Shown: positions 1-5,953, numbered from the stretch's first letter. The stretch: DNA of 6,709 nucleotides from Desulfuromonadaceae bacterium (GCA_021107335.1 JAIOSZ010000292.1:1-6709), one strand, 5' to 3'. Numbers and translations: made by a program. Notes: generated from the letters alone by a model not told the origin.

Positions 1-1
1 C

Positions 2-193
2 CCCCCCGCCACCACCCCCAAGCTGCCCGTCGATGAACTCCACGCCCCCCTGTGGAAGGCCGCTGTCGAACAGGGCAAAAAATTGGCGGAGGCCTCCTGC
101 CAGAGCTGCCACAATCCCGACCAGATTCCCTTTGCAACGAACCACCGAAACAGCCGACGCTGTTTGTTTTGCCACCAACTTTCAAAAACCTAA
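2..193 (+). CDS. Multiheme c-type cytochrome, C-terminal fragment
   Basis: The open frame enters from the left edge of the window and stops at TAA (191-193), leaving the last 63 residues. Two CXXCH heme c attachment motifs are visible: CQSCH (98-112) and CLFCH (161-175), separated by 16 residues that include a further His (in NHR) that could be a distal axial ligand. The close spacing and the end of the protein a few residues after the last heme are typical of small-domain multiheme cytochromes, which are exported and matured in the periplasm and carry electrons in anaerobic respiration. The N-terminus, total heme number and subfamily cannot be seen; I considered NapB, NapC/NrfH-like and doubled-CXXCH cytochromes and cannot choose. 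The frame has no ATG in the window, so it is easily missed. No hairpin terminator follows. Confidence 0.72.
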   Translation, partial: PPATTPKLPVDELHAPLWKAAVEQGKKLAEASCQSCHNPDQIPFATNHRNSRRCLFCHQLSKT

Positions 194-280
194 CCTGCCA
201 GCCCCTGACCCAGCCACCAACCGGACCTCCCATTACTCCAAGAGCAACCACTACTTCCCCTTCAATAGTGAACCCGACAC
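194..280 (+). terminator. C-rich, G-poor stretch, possible Rho-dependent termination region
   Basis: Directly after the cytochrome stop I count 40 C against 11 G in 87 nt, with no convincing stem-loop and no T-run. Rho loading (rut) sites are typically C-rich, G-poor and unstructured, so this may be where the cytochrome transcript ends. It is a compositional inference only. Nothing else is recognisable between here and the promoter near 426. Confidence 0.3.
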
Positions 281-425
281 TCATTTTGCAGGCGGTTGCG
301 GGGCTGCCTCAGCCTACCGGAATCGACATTGAATTAACGCGTGGGTGCCATAAAACAGGCAAGCCCTCCATTCATATATTTGTAAAACCTTGATATGGTT
401 TCTTTTCAACCTAGCAACTTGCTCC

Positions 426-455
426 TTGCAAAGACACAACCAATGCGGTTATATT
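426..455 (+). promoter_or_regulatory. Sigma70-like promoter for the OmpA-family gene
   Basis: TTGCAA (426-431) and TATATT (450-455) match the -35 and -10 hexamers at four and five of six bases, with an 18-nt spacer. Transcription would begin near 462, giving a leader of about 63 nt before the ATG at 525. The region 350-490 is much more AT-rich than the flanking coding DNA, as expected for a promoter. No operator is evident. Confidence 0.45.
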
Positions 456-513
456 TACATCTGATTACTGTAGGCAGATTAAAAACTACTGCACCTTTTG
501 CCCAATTCAATGT

Positions 514-518
514 GGAGG
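514..518 (+). promoter_or_regulatory. Ribosome binding site that fixes the OmpA-family start
   Basis: GGAGG lies 6 nt before ATG 525. This decides against the in-frame TTG at 498 and ATG at 510, which would put the Shine-Dalgarno inside the coding region and add nine residues before an otherwise standard signal peptide. Confidence 0.85.
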
Positions 519-524
519 TATTCA

Positions 525-1700
525 ATGAAAGTGACTAAGTGTTTTATCGCGCTCTTGATTTTAACTGGCCTGCTGATCCCCGCAGCAGCCCTGGCTGAAC
601 TGAAAACCGGTGTCGTTACCGTATCCCCCATGCTCGGCGGCGTGCTTATGGAAGGCGACCAACCCGTAGACAATGATGGCTTTGCCTACAGCCTCGGTCT
701 TGGCTACAACCTCAGCCAGCAGTTCGGCCTGGAAGCCGTACTGGGCGGCGCCAACCTAGATAGCGACAACTCCTCCAGCAGTGATGTCGATTTATTCACC
801 TATCGCCTCGACGCCCTGTATCGTTTCATGCCCGACAATAAACTGGTCCCCTACCTGGCGGCCGGCGTCGGCGGTTACGACCTGGATAGCGACCATGAGT
901 GGATGGCCAACTACGGTGGTGGCTTGCTCTATTTCTTCGCTGAAAATATCGCCCTGCGCGCCGATGTGCGGCATCTGCTCGCCTTTAACGAAAGTAACCT
1001 CGAAAACAACCTGACCTACACCGCCGGCTTCCTGTTTCAGTTTGCCGGAGAGGCCGCTCCGGCCCCGAAAGCTCCCCTCGACAGCGATGGCGACGGCGTC
1101 ACCGATGATCTAGACCAGTGCCCGAACACTCCTGCTGGCGCGCCTGTTGACAGCAAGGGCTGCCCCCTCGACAGTGATGGCGACGGTGTCTTCGACTACC
1201 TCGACCAATGCCCTGACACCCCGGCTGGCGCTCCTGTTGACAGCAAGGGCTGCCCTCTCGATAGCGATGGTGACGGCGTCTTTGTCTACCTCGACCAGTG
1301 CCCCGACACTCCGGCTGGTATGGCCGTCGACGCTGCTGGCTGTAGTTTAGAACTGACCCTGCGCATCAACTTTGATTCCGACAGCGCCGTAATCAAACCA
1401 TCATTTAAGGGCGAACTGGACAAGGCGGCAGCCTTCGTTCGTGCGAACGCCAACGCGCCATTCATTCTGCTAGCCGGCCATACCGACAGCCAGGGCAGCG
1501 CAGCCTACAACCAAAAGCTTTCTGAGCGTCGCGCCGAAGCCGTACGTCAGGCCTTAATCGACCAATATGGCCTGGACGGCAACAAGCTCAAAAGCCGTGG
1601 TTTAGGTGAAATCCAGCCCAAAGCCGACAACCAAACAGCAGACGGTCGCTATCAGAACCGCCGCGTAGAGCTGGTTTGCTGTGCGGTCCTTCCCGAATAG
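525..1700 (+). CDS. OmpA/OprF-family outer-membrane protein with TSP3 repeats
   Basis: This 391-aa protein has a signal peptide (residues 1-24, Lys near the start, hydrophobic core, cleavage predicted after ALA). Residues 25 to about 180 alternate polar and apolar and resemble an OmpA-like eight-stranded beta barrel. Three 30-residue thrombospondin type 3 repeats follow (185-274), each with DSDGDG acidic calcium-binding motifs and two Cys that can form a disulfide. The C-terminal OmpA domain (about 276-384) carries NFDSDS, the HTDSQGS motif and LSERR; D321 and R336 match the E. coli OmpA residues D271 and R286 that hold diaminopimelate of peptidoglycan. It should anchor the outer membrane to the cell wall and may form a small pore. 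The chain ends in an unusual Cys-Cys pair (385-386). It has its own promoter and terminator, so is probably monocistronic. Confidence 0.93.
   Translation: MKVTKCFIALLILTGLLIPAAALAELKTGVVTVSPMLGGVLMEGDQPVDNDGFAYSLGLGYNLSQQFGLEAVLGGANLDSDNSSSSDVDLFTYRLDALYRFMPDNKLVPYLAAGVGGYDLDSDHEWMANYGGGLLYFFAENIALRADVRHLLAFNESNLENNLTYTAGFLFQFAGEAAPAPKAPLDSDGDGVTDDLDQCPNTPAGAPVDSKGCPLDSDGDGVFDYLDQCPDTPAGAPVDSKGCPLDSDGDGVFVYLDQCPDTPAGMAVDAAGCSLELTLRINFDSDSAVIKPSFKGELDKAAAFVRANANAPFILLAGHTDSQGSAAYNQKLSERRAEAVRQALIDQYGLDGNKLKSRGLGEIQPKADNQTADGRYQNRRVELVCCAVLPE
1077..1346 (+). repeat. Three tandem 90-bp repeats encoding TSP3 calcium-binding modules
   Basis: Units start at 1077, 1167 and 1257 with an exact 90-nt period, so the reading frame is kept and copy number could change by recombination or slippage without a frameshift. 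Each unit encodes a DSDGDGV acidic loop, an LDQCP segment and a GC turn. Units 1 and 2 are most alike in their second half; unit 3 has diverged there (MAVDAAGCS) and has Val where unit 2 has Asp after GVF. In this family the repeats form a rigid, calcium-stabilised spacer between barrel and peptidoglycan-binding domain. Confidence 0.9.
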
Positions 1701-1738
1701 GGACAGCCTGCAAGATAAATCAGTTGTCTGAAAAGGCT

Positions 1739-1783
1739 AAAACACAACAAGCCGCGGCCCAAGTTGCGGCTTGTTGTGTTTTT
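1739..1783 (+). terminator. Rho-independent terminator after the OmpA-family gene
   Basis: A perfect 17-bp inverted repeat (1739-1755 with 1766-1782) encloses a 10-nt loop and ends in a run of five T (1779-1783). The A-run at the start of the left arm mirrors the T-run, so the hairpin could also terminate opposite-strand transcription, though no minus-strand gene points at it here. It starts 38 nt after the stop codon. Confidence 0.9.
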
Positions 1784-1787
1784 AACT

Positions 1788-1801
1788 AGGAGAAAACCTC
1801 C
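1788..1801 (+). promoter_or_regulatory. Ribosome binding site of the DUF364 gene, in a possible small hairpin
   Basis: AGGAG (1788-1792) is 9 nt upstream of ATG 1802. GGAG (1789-1792) is complementary to CTCC (1798-1801), which abuts the start codon, leaving a 5-nt loop. A 4-bp stem is weak, so it may only slightly reduce initiation. Confidence 0.6.
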
Positions 1802-2620
1802 ATGTTACTGCGAAAAGCCCTTGTCGAATCAGTGAGAACCAAATGCTCCGGGTCATTACAGACTAAGATTAAAAGCCTTCTTAAACCACCGGTGCTTGAA
1901 ACCAAAGTTTCACCCTTTACCGTGGTGCTGCTCGAAAATGGTGCCATCGGCATGAGCTACAATCTGTTTCATGGCGACGATAAAGCCATGGCCCGCTACC
2001 GGCAATGGTCACTGGAAAAACTCAACGGCAAAGAAGCGGCTGAAGTGATGGAGTGGGTTCTATCCGACGACCTTTTGGAAAGAACCGTAGGGCTGGCCGC
2101 ACTCAATGCTCTATCCCAGAATTTCATTAGCAACCATCCTCATCACTATCGCATCGATGCCAGTAATGACCTTTTCAGTCTGATGAAACTCAATAAGTCC
2201 AGCCGGGTCGGCCTGGTCGGATACTTTCGCCCCTTGCTAGCACGCCTGCAGGATAAGGCCGGCGATGTACTCGTGCTGGAAAAATCCCCAGATCTGCTAA
2301 AAGGGTCTTATCCCTTCACCATGACCGACGACCCAACGGCCCTGCAGCAATGCAACAAGGTCCTGATCACCGCCACCACGATGACCAACGATTCGTTGCC
2401 CGACCTGATGCCTCAGTGCACCAATGCCAACTTCGTAGGCATTATGGGCCCGACAGCGGGCTGCCTGCCCGATGCCCTCTTCGACCTCGGCATTCACGCC
2501 GTCGGATACTCCCGGATAGAGAATCCAGAACTGTTCCTGCAGCGCTTCACACAGGGTATTAAATGGGGTGATTCTACCCGCAAGGTATGGGCGTTCGCGA
2601 ACAACCAACGTGGAAGCTAG
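1802..2620 (+). CDS. DUF4213/DUF364 family protein (putative heavy-metal chelation)
   Basis: This 272-aa protein has no signal peptide or membrane segment and should be cytoplasmic. The N-terminal part (to about 110) fits DUF4213, with the characteristic strand FTVVLLENGAIGMSYN. The C-terminal part (about 120-260) fits DUF364 (PF04016), a Rossmann-like domain: GLVGYF at 137-142, an acidic strand end (VLEKSP), TATTMTNDSL at 190-199, and GPTAGCLPDALFDLG from 216. The first structure in this family, from Desulfitobacterium hafniense, combined an enolase N-terminal-like fold with a Rossmann-like fold, and a role in heavy-metal chelation was proposed from the shape of the cleft; the biochemical function is unknown. 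The Cys at 221 in the conserved loop could bind metal, but this is inference. The gene follows a strong terminator, so it needs read-through or an unseen promoter; it is separated by over 340 nt from nirB. Confidence 0.82.
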   Translation: MLLRKALVESVRTKCSGSLQTKIKSLLKPPVLETKVSPFTVVLLENGAIGMSYNLFHGDDKAMARYRQWSLEKLNGKEAAEVMEWVLSDDLLERTVGLAALNALSQNFISNHPHHYRIDASNDLFSLMKLNKSSRVGLVGYFRPLLARLQDKAGDVLVLEKSPDLLKGSYPFTMTDDPTALQQCNKVLITATTMTNDSLPDLMPQCTNANFVGIMGPTAGCLPDALFDLGIHAVGYSRIENPELFLQRFTQGIKWGDSTRKVWAFANNQRGS

Positions 2621-2700
2621 CCCATCACCCAAAGTACCGGCACAACACCACAAATATGCCTCCCGCAACACCCGACCGCACCTCTCCTATCCCTCCGTTT
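2621..2700 (+). terminator. C-rich, G-poor stretch, possible Rho-dependent termination region
   Basis: Immediately after the DUF364 stop I count 38 C and 8 G in 80 nt, and the bias continues more weakly to about 2760. No T-tailed hairpin was found. The composition suits a Rho utilisation site. The short open frame across this area (2587-2778) has no ribosome binding site and no recognisable product, so I regard the stretch as non-coding. Confidence 0.33.
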
Positions 2701-2778
2701 GATCTCCACTCAGGCGGGTATGTCCCCGTCCATAAGTCCCTATCTCCTACAGTTTTCCCTATCGAGAAAGCCGCATAA

Positions 2779-2792
2779 TTGATTCTAGTCAA
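2779..2792 (+). promoter_or_regulatory. FNR/CRP-family binding site upstream of nirB
   Basis: TTGAT-TCTA-GTCAA matches the FNR consensus TTGAT-N4-ATCAA at nine of ten defined bases. Its centre (2785.5) is 41.5 bp upstream of a start predicted from the -10 element at 2815-2820, the class II activator geometry known for E. coli nirB. An FNR-type regulator would activate the gene when oxygen is absent. A related regulator of the family (for example a nitric-oxide-responsive DNR/NnrR type) could use the same site. Confidence 0.65.
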
Positions 2793-2814
2793 GCCTCGGC
2801 ACCCGAATCTTGCG

Positions 2815-2820
2815 TATCTT
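2815..2820 (+). promoter_or_regulatory. Likely -10 element of the nirB promoter
   Basis: TATCTT matches TATAAT at four of six bases and no good -35 sits upstream, as expected for an activator-dependent promoter. The predicted start near 2827 gives a leader of about 137 nt. An alternative -10, GATAAT at 2852-2857 (five of six), with TGGTCA at 2829-2834 as -35 and a 17-nt spacer, would be independent of the FNR box position. Confidence 0.4.
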
Positions 2821-2835
2821 GACTAAAATGGTCAA
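2819..2835. repeat. Inverted repeat TTGAC-N7-GTCAA at the nirB promoter
   Basis: Perfect 5-bp arms lie 7 nt apart; allowing one mismatch, the arms extend to 7 bp around a 3-nt centre. The spacing is not that of an FNR box (N4). Its position over the predicted transcription start would suit a repressor operator, but the regulator is unknown. Confidence 0.4.
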
Positions 2836-2951
2836 AAATAAATTTCTTAGCGATAATTCATGCAAGTCTCTTTGCCCCTCAGGCATTGAAAGTCTTTAAT
2901 CGCTTGCCGCCCTCAGACACAGCTGAAAACAACGATCGAACGCAACCGAAA

Positions 2952-2958
2952 GGGAAGG
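2952..2958 (+). promoter_or_regulatory. Ribosome binding site that fixes the NirB start
   Basis: The purine run GGGAAGG ends 5 nt before ATG 2964. The frame is open upstream to a TTG at 2886, but those 26 extra residues are polar, precede the FAD-binding strand that begins NirB proteins, and have no ribosome binding site. Confidence 0.75.
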
Positions 2959-2963
2959 TCACT

Positions 2964-5879
2964 ATGGCTGAACAAATTGTAATTATAGGAAACGGTATGG
3001 TCGGACATCGTTTCTGTGAAGAACTAATTGAACGAGGCCTAGTAGAAAACAACCAGGTGATCGTGTTCGGCGGCGAGCCACGACCAGCTTACGACCGAGT
3101 TCAGCTTTCCACCTGGTTCGCCGAAGAGTCTGTGGATCTGACCCTGCAGGATGAAGCTTGGTATCAAGACAATGGCATCGAACTCAGCTTGGGCGACCCG
3201 GTAATTGCCATCGACCGTGAGGCTCGTACCATTCGCACCGCCGGCGGACGCAACCAGGCCTACGACCGGCTAGTGCTCGCCACCGGCTCCTCGGCCTTCA
3301 TGCCGCCTATGCCCGGGATGGACCTGACCGGCGTATTCGCCTATCGCACCATCGATGACTTAGAAGCGATAGCCGCCTATAGTCAGAAAGTATCGACTGT
3401 TGCGGTAATCGGCGGCGGTCTGCTGGGGCTTGAGGCGGCCAAGGCCTGTCTTGACCTGAACCTGACGACCAGCGTGGTCGAGATGGCGCCCCGGCTCATG
3501 CCCCGTCAACTCGACGACAAAGGAGCGACAGTGCTCACCGAAGCGATTCAACGCCTCGGCATCGAAGTGCTCACCGGCGTGGCCACCACCGGCATCGAAG
3601 GCAACGGAGTAGTAACCGGCATCGGCTGCCGCGACCGCGATCCTATAGAGGTAGAAATGGTGGTGGTTTCCGCCGGTATCGTGCCCAACGACAAACTAGC
3701 CCGCAACTGTGGCTTGGCGGTCGGTGAACGAGCGGGAATCGTTGTCAACGGCACCATGCAGACAAGCGATCCGGCCATCTACGCCATCGGCGAATGCGCC
3801 CTCTTCGAAGGAATGATCTACGGTTTGGTGGCTCCCGGATACCAAATGGCACGGGTTGCCGCGGCCAGTTTTGACGGCGAAGATCAGGAATTTTCCGGAT
3901 TCGATATGTCCACCAAGCTCAAACTTCTTGGCCTCGACGTGGCCTCGCTGGGCAACCCCTTCGACGACAACCCGGACAACCAGGTGGTGGAGGTGCACGA
4001 TACGGTCACCGGAATCTACAAAAAGATGGTCATCGATCCCTCAGGGCAGAAGCTTCTCGGAGCGATCCTGGTAGGAGATGCCGAGCCCTACGGCATGTTG
4101 TCTCTATACGTCAAGGGCAACAAGGTGCTACCAGAACAACCCCAGTCGCTGATCGTTAAGGGCGGAGCCGGTTCCGGTTTGGCCATCGACGCGCTGGAAG
4201 AAGAAGACATCATCTGCTCCTGCAACAACGTCAGTTACGGCATCATCCGCGACGCCATTGAAGTGCAGGAACTTCGCACCGTAGAAGAGATCCAGAAATG
4301 CACCAAGGCCGGCACCGGCTGCGGCGGCTGCCTGCCGATGGTCAAGGCGGTCCTCAAACACGAACTGGCCAAGGCCGGCATTGAGATGGACAACTCCCTG
4401 TGTGAGCATTTCCGCTATTCCCGTCAAGACCTGCTACATATCGTTAAAACCAAACAGATCCGCAGCTTCGACGAACTATTGTCGCAGTACGGTAGCGGCA
4501 ACGGCTGCGCGATGTGCAAAACCCAGATCGCCTCCATCCTGGCCTCGACCTGGAACCACTATATCCTCGACCACGATATGCTGCAGGACACCAACGACCG
4601 CTTCCTCGGCAACATCCAGCGCAACGGCACTTACTCGGTGATCCCACGCTCGCCAGGCGGCGAGCTCACCCCTGATCAACTGATCGTCATGGGCGAAGTG
4701 GCCAAGGAGTTTGATCTTTACACTAAACTTACCGGCAGTCAGCGGGTGGGCTTGTTCGGAGTACACCTGGAAGATCTGCCCAAGGTCTGGGCCAAGTTGG
4801 GCCAAGTCGGCCTGGAATCGGGGCACGCCTACGCTAAGGGACTGCGCATGGTAAAAAGTTGCGTTGGCGATTCCTGGTGCCGCATGGGAATGGGTCCTTC
4901 CGTCGACTTCGCCATCGAACTAGAAAACCGCTACAAGGGCATGCGTTCGCCGCACAAACTTAAAGGCGGTGTTTCCGGCTGTACCCGCGAGTGCGCCGAA
5001 GCGATGTGCAAGGACTTCGGCCTGATCGCTACCGACGCCGGCTGGAACCTCTACGTTGGCGGCAATGGCGGTGCTTTCCCCCGCCACGCCGATCTGTTGG
5101 CTATTGATGTCGATCGGGAAACGGCGATCCGCTATATCGATCGTTATCTGATGTACTATGTGCGTACCGCCGACAAACTAGAGCGCACCGCCACTTGGCT
5201 GGGCAACCTCGAAGGTGGAGTGGAGAAACTGAAGAAGGTCATCATCGAGGACTCACTGGGCATCTGCGCCGAACTCGAGGCGGACATGCAACGGGTCGTC
5301 GACGCCCAGCACGACGAATGGGCGGTCACCGTCAGCAAACCAGAGCAGGTAGCCAAGTTCCGTCACTTCGCCAATGCCGATGGCAAGGACCCAGTACCGG
5401 TGATTACCGTGCGGGGTCAAGAAAAACCCGAGCTCTGGCAGTCTGAGTACGCCATGCCCGAGGTCGAGCCCGAGGTATTGGAAGGGCCTCGCCAGTGGGT
5501 GAAACTAGGCAGCGTCGAAGCCGTGCCCAAAGATGGCGGCGCTACTTTCCAATACGGTCGGCACCAGATCGCGGCGTTCAACTTCGATCATCGCAACGAA
5601 TGGTACGCCTGTCAGAACCTCTGTCCGCACAAGCAGGAAATGGTCCTGTCTCGGGGCCTGCTCGGCGACACCGCCGGCATTCCCAAAGTCACCTGCCCGA
5701 TGCATAAAAAATCCTTTTCCCTACAGGACGGTAAGGGGCTGAACGACGAGATCTACTCCATTCAAACCTTCGCGGTAAAACTGGACGGGGATGATCTATT
5801 GGTAAAACTGCCTTTGCAGGAGGAACTCGACCGGCTGCATGCTTGCAACACGGAAGAAGACTGCACCTGCTTCGACTGA
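2964..5879 (+). CDS. nirB: NirB-NirD fusion: NAD(P)H nitrite reductase (ammonium-forming)
   Basis: This 971-aa cytoplasmic enzyme reduces nitrite to ammonium with six electrons from NAD(P)H. Domains in order: FAD Rossmann fold with GNGMVG (9-14); NAD(P)H fold with GGGLLG (150-155); the second FAD motif IYAIGECA (272-279); a BFD-like [2Fe-2S] domain with C418, C420, C453 and C456; a second BFD-like half with C480, C515 and C518; the ferredoxin-like half domain from about 554 with TGSQR (590-594); and the siroheme/[4Fe-4S] ligands C633-x5-C639 and C673-x3-C677, within the GCTRECAEAMCKDFGL signature. NirB proteins are about 850 aa; here the chain continues after about 843 into a NirD-type Rieske domain (844-955) with C887-P-H889 and C911-xx-H914, all four [2Fe-2S] ligands present. 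E. coli NirD is a separate ~108-aa subunit without these ligands. The last 11 residues are Cys-rich (C961, C967, C969). No nirC or nirD gene follows; the next gene is convergent. Confidence 0.96.
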   Translation: MAEQIVIIGNGMVGHRFCEELIERGLVENNQVIVFGGEPRPAYDRVQLSTWFAEESVDLTLQDEAWYQDNGIELSLGDPVIAIDREARTIRTAGGRNQAYDRLVLATGSSAFMPPMPGMDLTGVFAYRTIDDLEAIAAYSQKVSTVAVIGGGLLGLEAAKACLDLNLTTSVVEMAPRLMPRQLDDKGATVLTEAIQRLGIEVLTGVATTGIEGNGVVTGIGCRDRDPIEVEMVVVSAGIVPNDKLARNCGLAVGERAGIVVNGTMQTSDPAIYAIGECALFEGMIYGLVAPGYQMARVAAASFDGEDQEFSGFDMSTKLKLLGLDVASLGNPFDDNPDNQVVEVHDTVTGIYKKMVIDPSGQKLLGAILVGDAEPYGMLSLYVKGNKVLPEQPQSLIVKGGAGSGLAIDALEEEDIICSCNNVSYGIIRDAIEVQELRTVEEIQKCTKAGTGCGGCLPMVKAVLKHELAKAGIEMDNSLCEHFRYSRQDLLHIVKTKQIRSFDELLSQYGSGNGCAMCKTQIASILASTWNHYILDHDMLQDTNDRFLGNIQRNGTYSVIPRSPGGELTPDQLIVMGEVAKEFDLYTKLTGSQRVGLFGVHLEDLPKVWAKLGQVGLESGHAYAKGLRMVKSCVGDSWCRMGMGPSVDFAIELENRYKGMRSPHKLKGGVSGCTRECAEAMCKDFGLIATDAGWNLYVGGNGGAFPRHADLLAIDVDRETAIRYIDRYLMYYVRTADKLERTATWLGNLEGGVEKLKKVIIEDSLGICAELEADMQRVVDAQHDEWAVTVSKPEQVAKFRHFANADGKDPVPVITVRGQEKPELWQSEYAMPEVEPEVLEGPRQWVKLGSVEAVPKDGGATFQYGRHQIAAFNFDHRNEWYACQNLCPHKQEMVLSRGLLGDTAGIPKVTCPMHKKSFSLQDGKGLNDEIYSIQTFAVKLDGDDLLVKLPLQEELDRLHACNTEEDCTCFD

Positions 5880-5894
5880 TCGCCGCATAACGAT

Positions 5895-5926
5895 TCGGGG
5901 GCGGTGGCCGTAGCCACCACCCCCGA
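5895..5926. terminator. Hairpin between convergent genes, likely bidirectional terminator
   Basis: Arms 5895-5908 and 5913-5926 pair over 14 positions with one C/A mismatch, closed by the 4-nt loop CGTA. The stem is very GC-rich. No clear T-run follows on either strand, so termination efficiency is uncertain. It begins 15 nt after the nirB stop and lies 28 nt beyond the end of the minus-strand gene. Confidence 0.6.
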
Positions 5927-5938
5927 CATTTAAATGTC
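5925..5938. repeat. Perfect 14-bp palindrome GACATTTAAATGTC
   Basis: The sequence equals its own reverse complement and overlaps the foot of the preceding hairpin by 2 nt. It could extend the terminator structure, or bind a dimeric protein. No known site is recognised. Confidence 0.5.
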
Positions 5939-5953
5939 TATTAACGACCTCCC

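Noticed and set aside
33..393. Two overlapping + strand open frames (33-332 and 52-393) at the left edge
   Set aside because: They overlap the heme-motif frame, have Pro/Thr-rich compositions typical of shifted reading of C-rich DNA, and lack ribosome binding sites and recognisable domains.
1077..1346. Tandem repeats as a CRISPR-like or non-coding repeat array
   Set aside because: The 90-nt units are contiguous, in frame, and encode TSP3 modules within an OmpA-family protein; there are no unique spacers between them.
2715..2731. Short GGG/CCC hairpin after the DUF364 gene as an intrinsic terminator
   Set aside because: The stem is only about 4 bp (CGGG with CCCG) and no T-run follows.
2587..2778. 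Small + strand open frame of 63 codons after the DUF364 gene
   Set aside because: It overlaps the end of the DUF364 gene, lacks a Shine-Dalgarno sequence, and its composition reflects the C-rich non-coding stretch.
2798..2813. Possible sigma54 promoter (GGCAC ... TTGC)
   Set aside because: The spacing between GG and GC is 12 nt instead of the required 10, so the two elements would not lie in register.
2886..2963. N-terminal extension of NirB from TTG 2886
   Set aside because: The 26 residues are polar and unlike the NirB family start; ATG 2964 has a ribosome binding site and leads straight into the FAD-binding strand.
3360..5705. Several - strand open frames of 60-116 codons inside nirB
   Set aside because: They are antisense shadows of a GC-rich, strongly biased coding sequence with a complete set of conserved motifs on the + strand.
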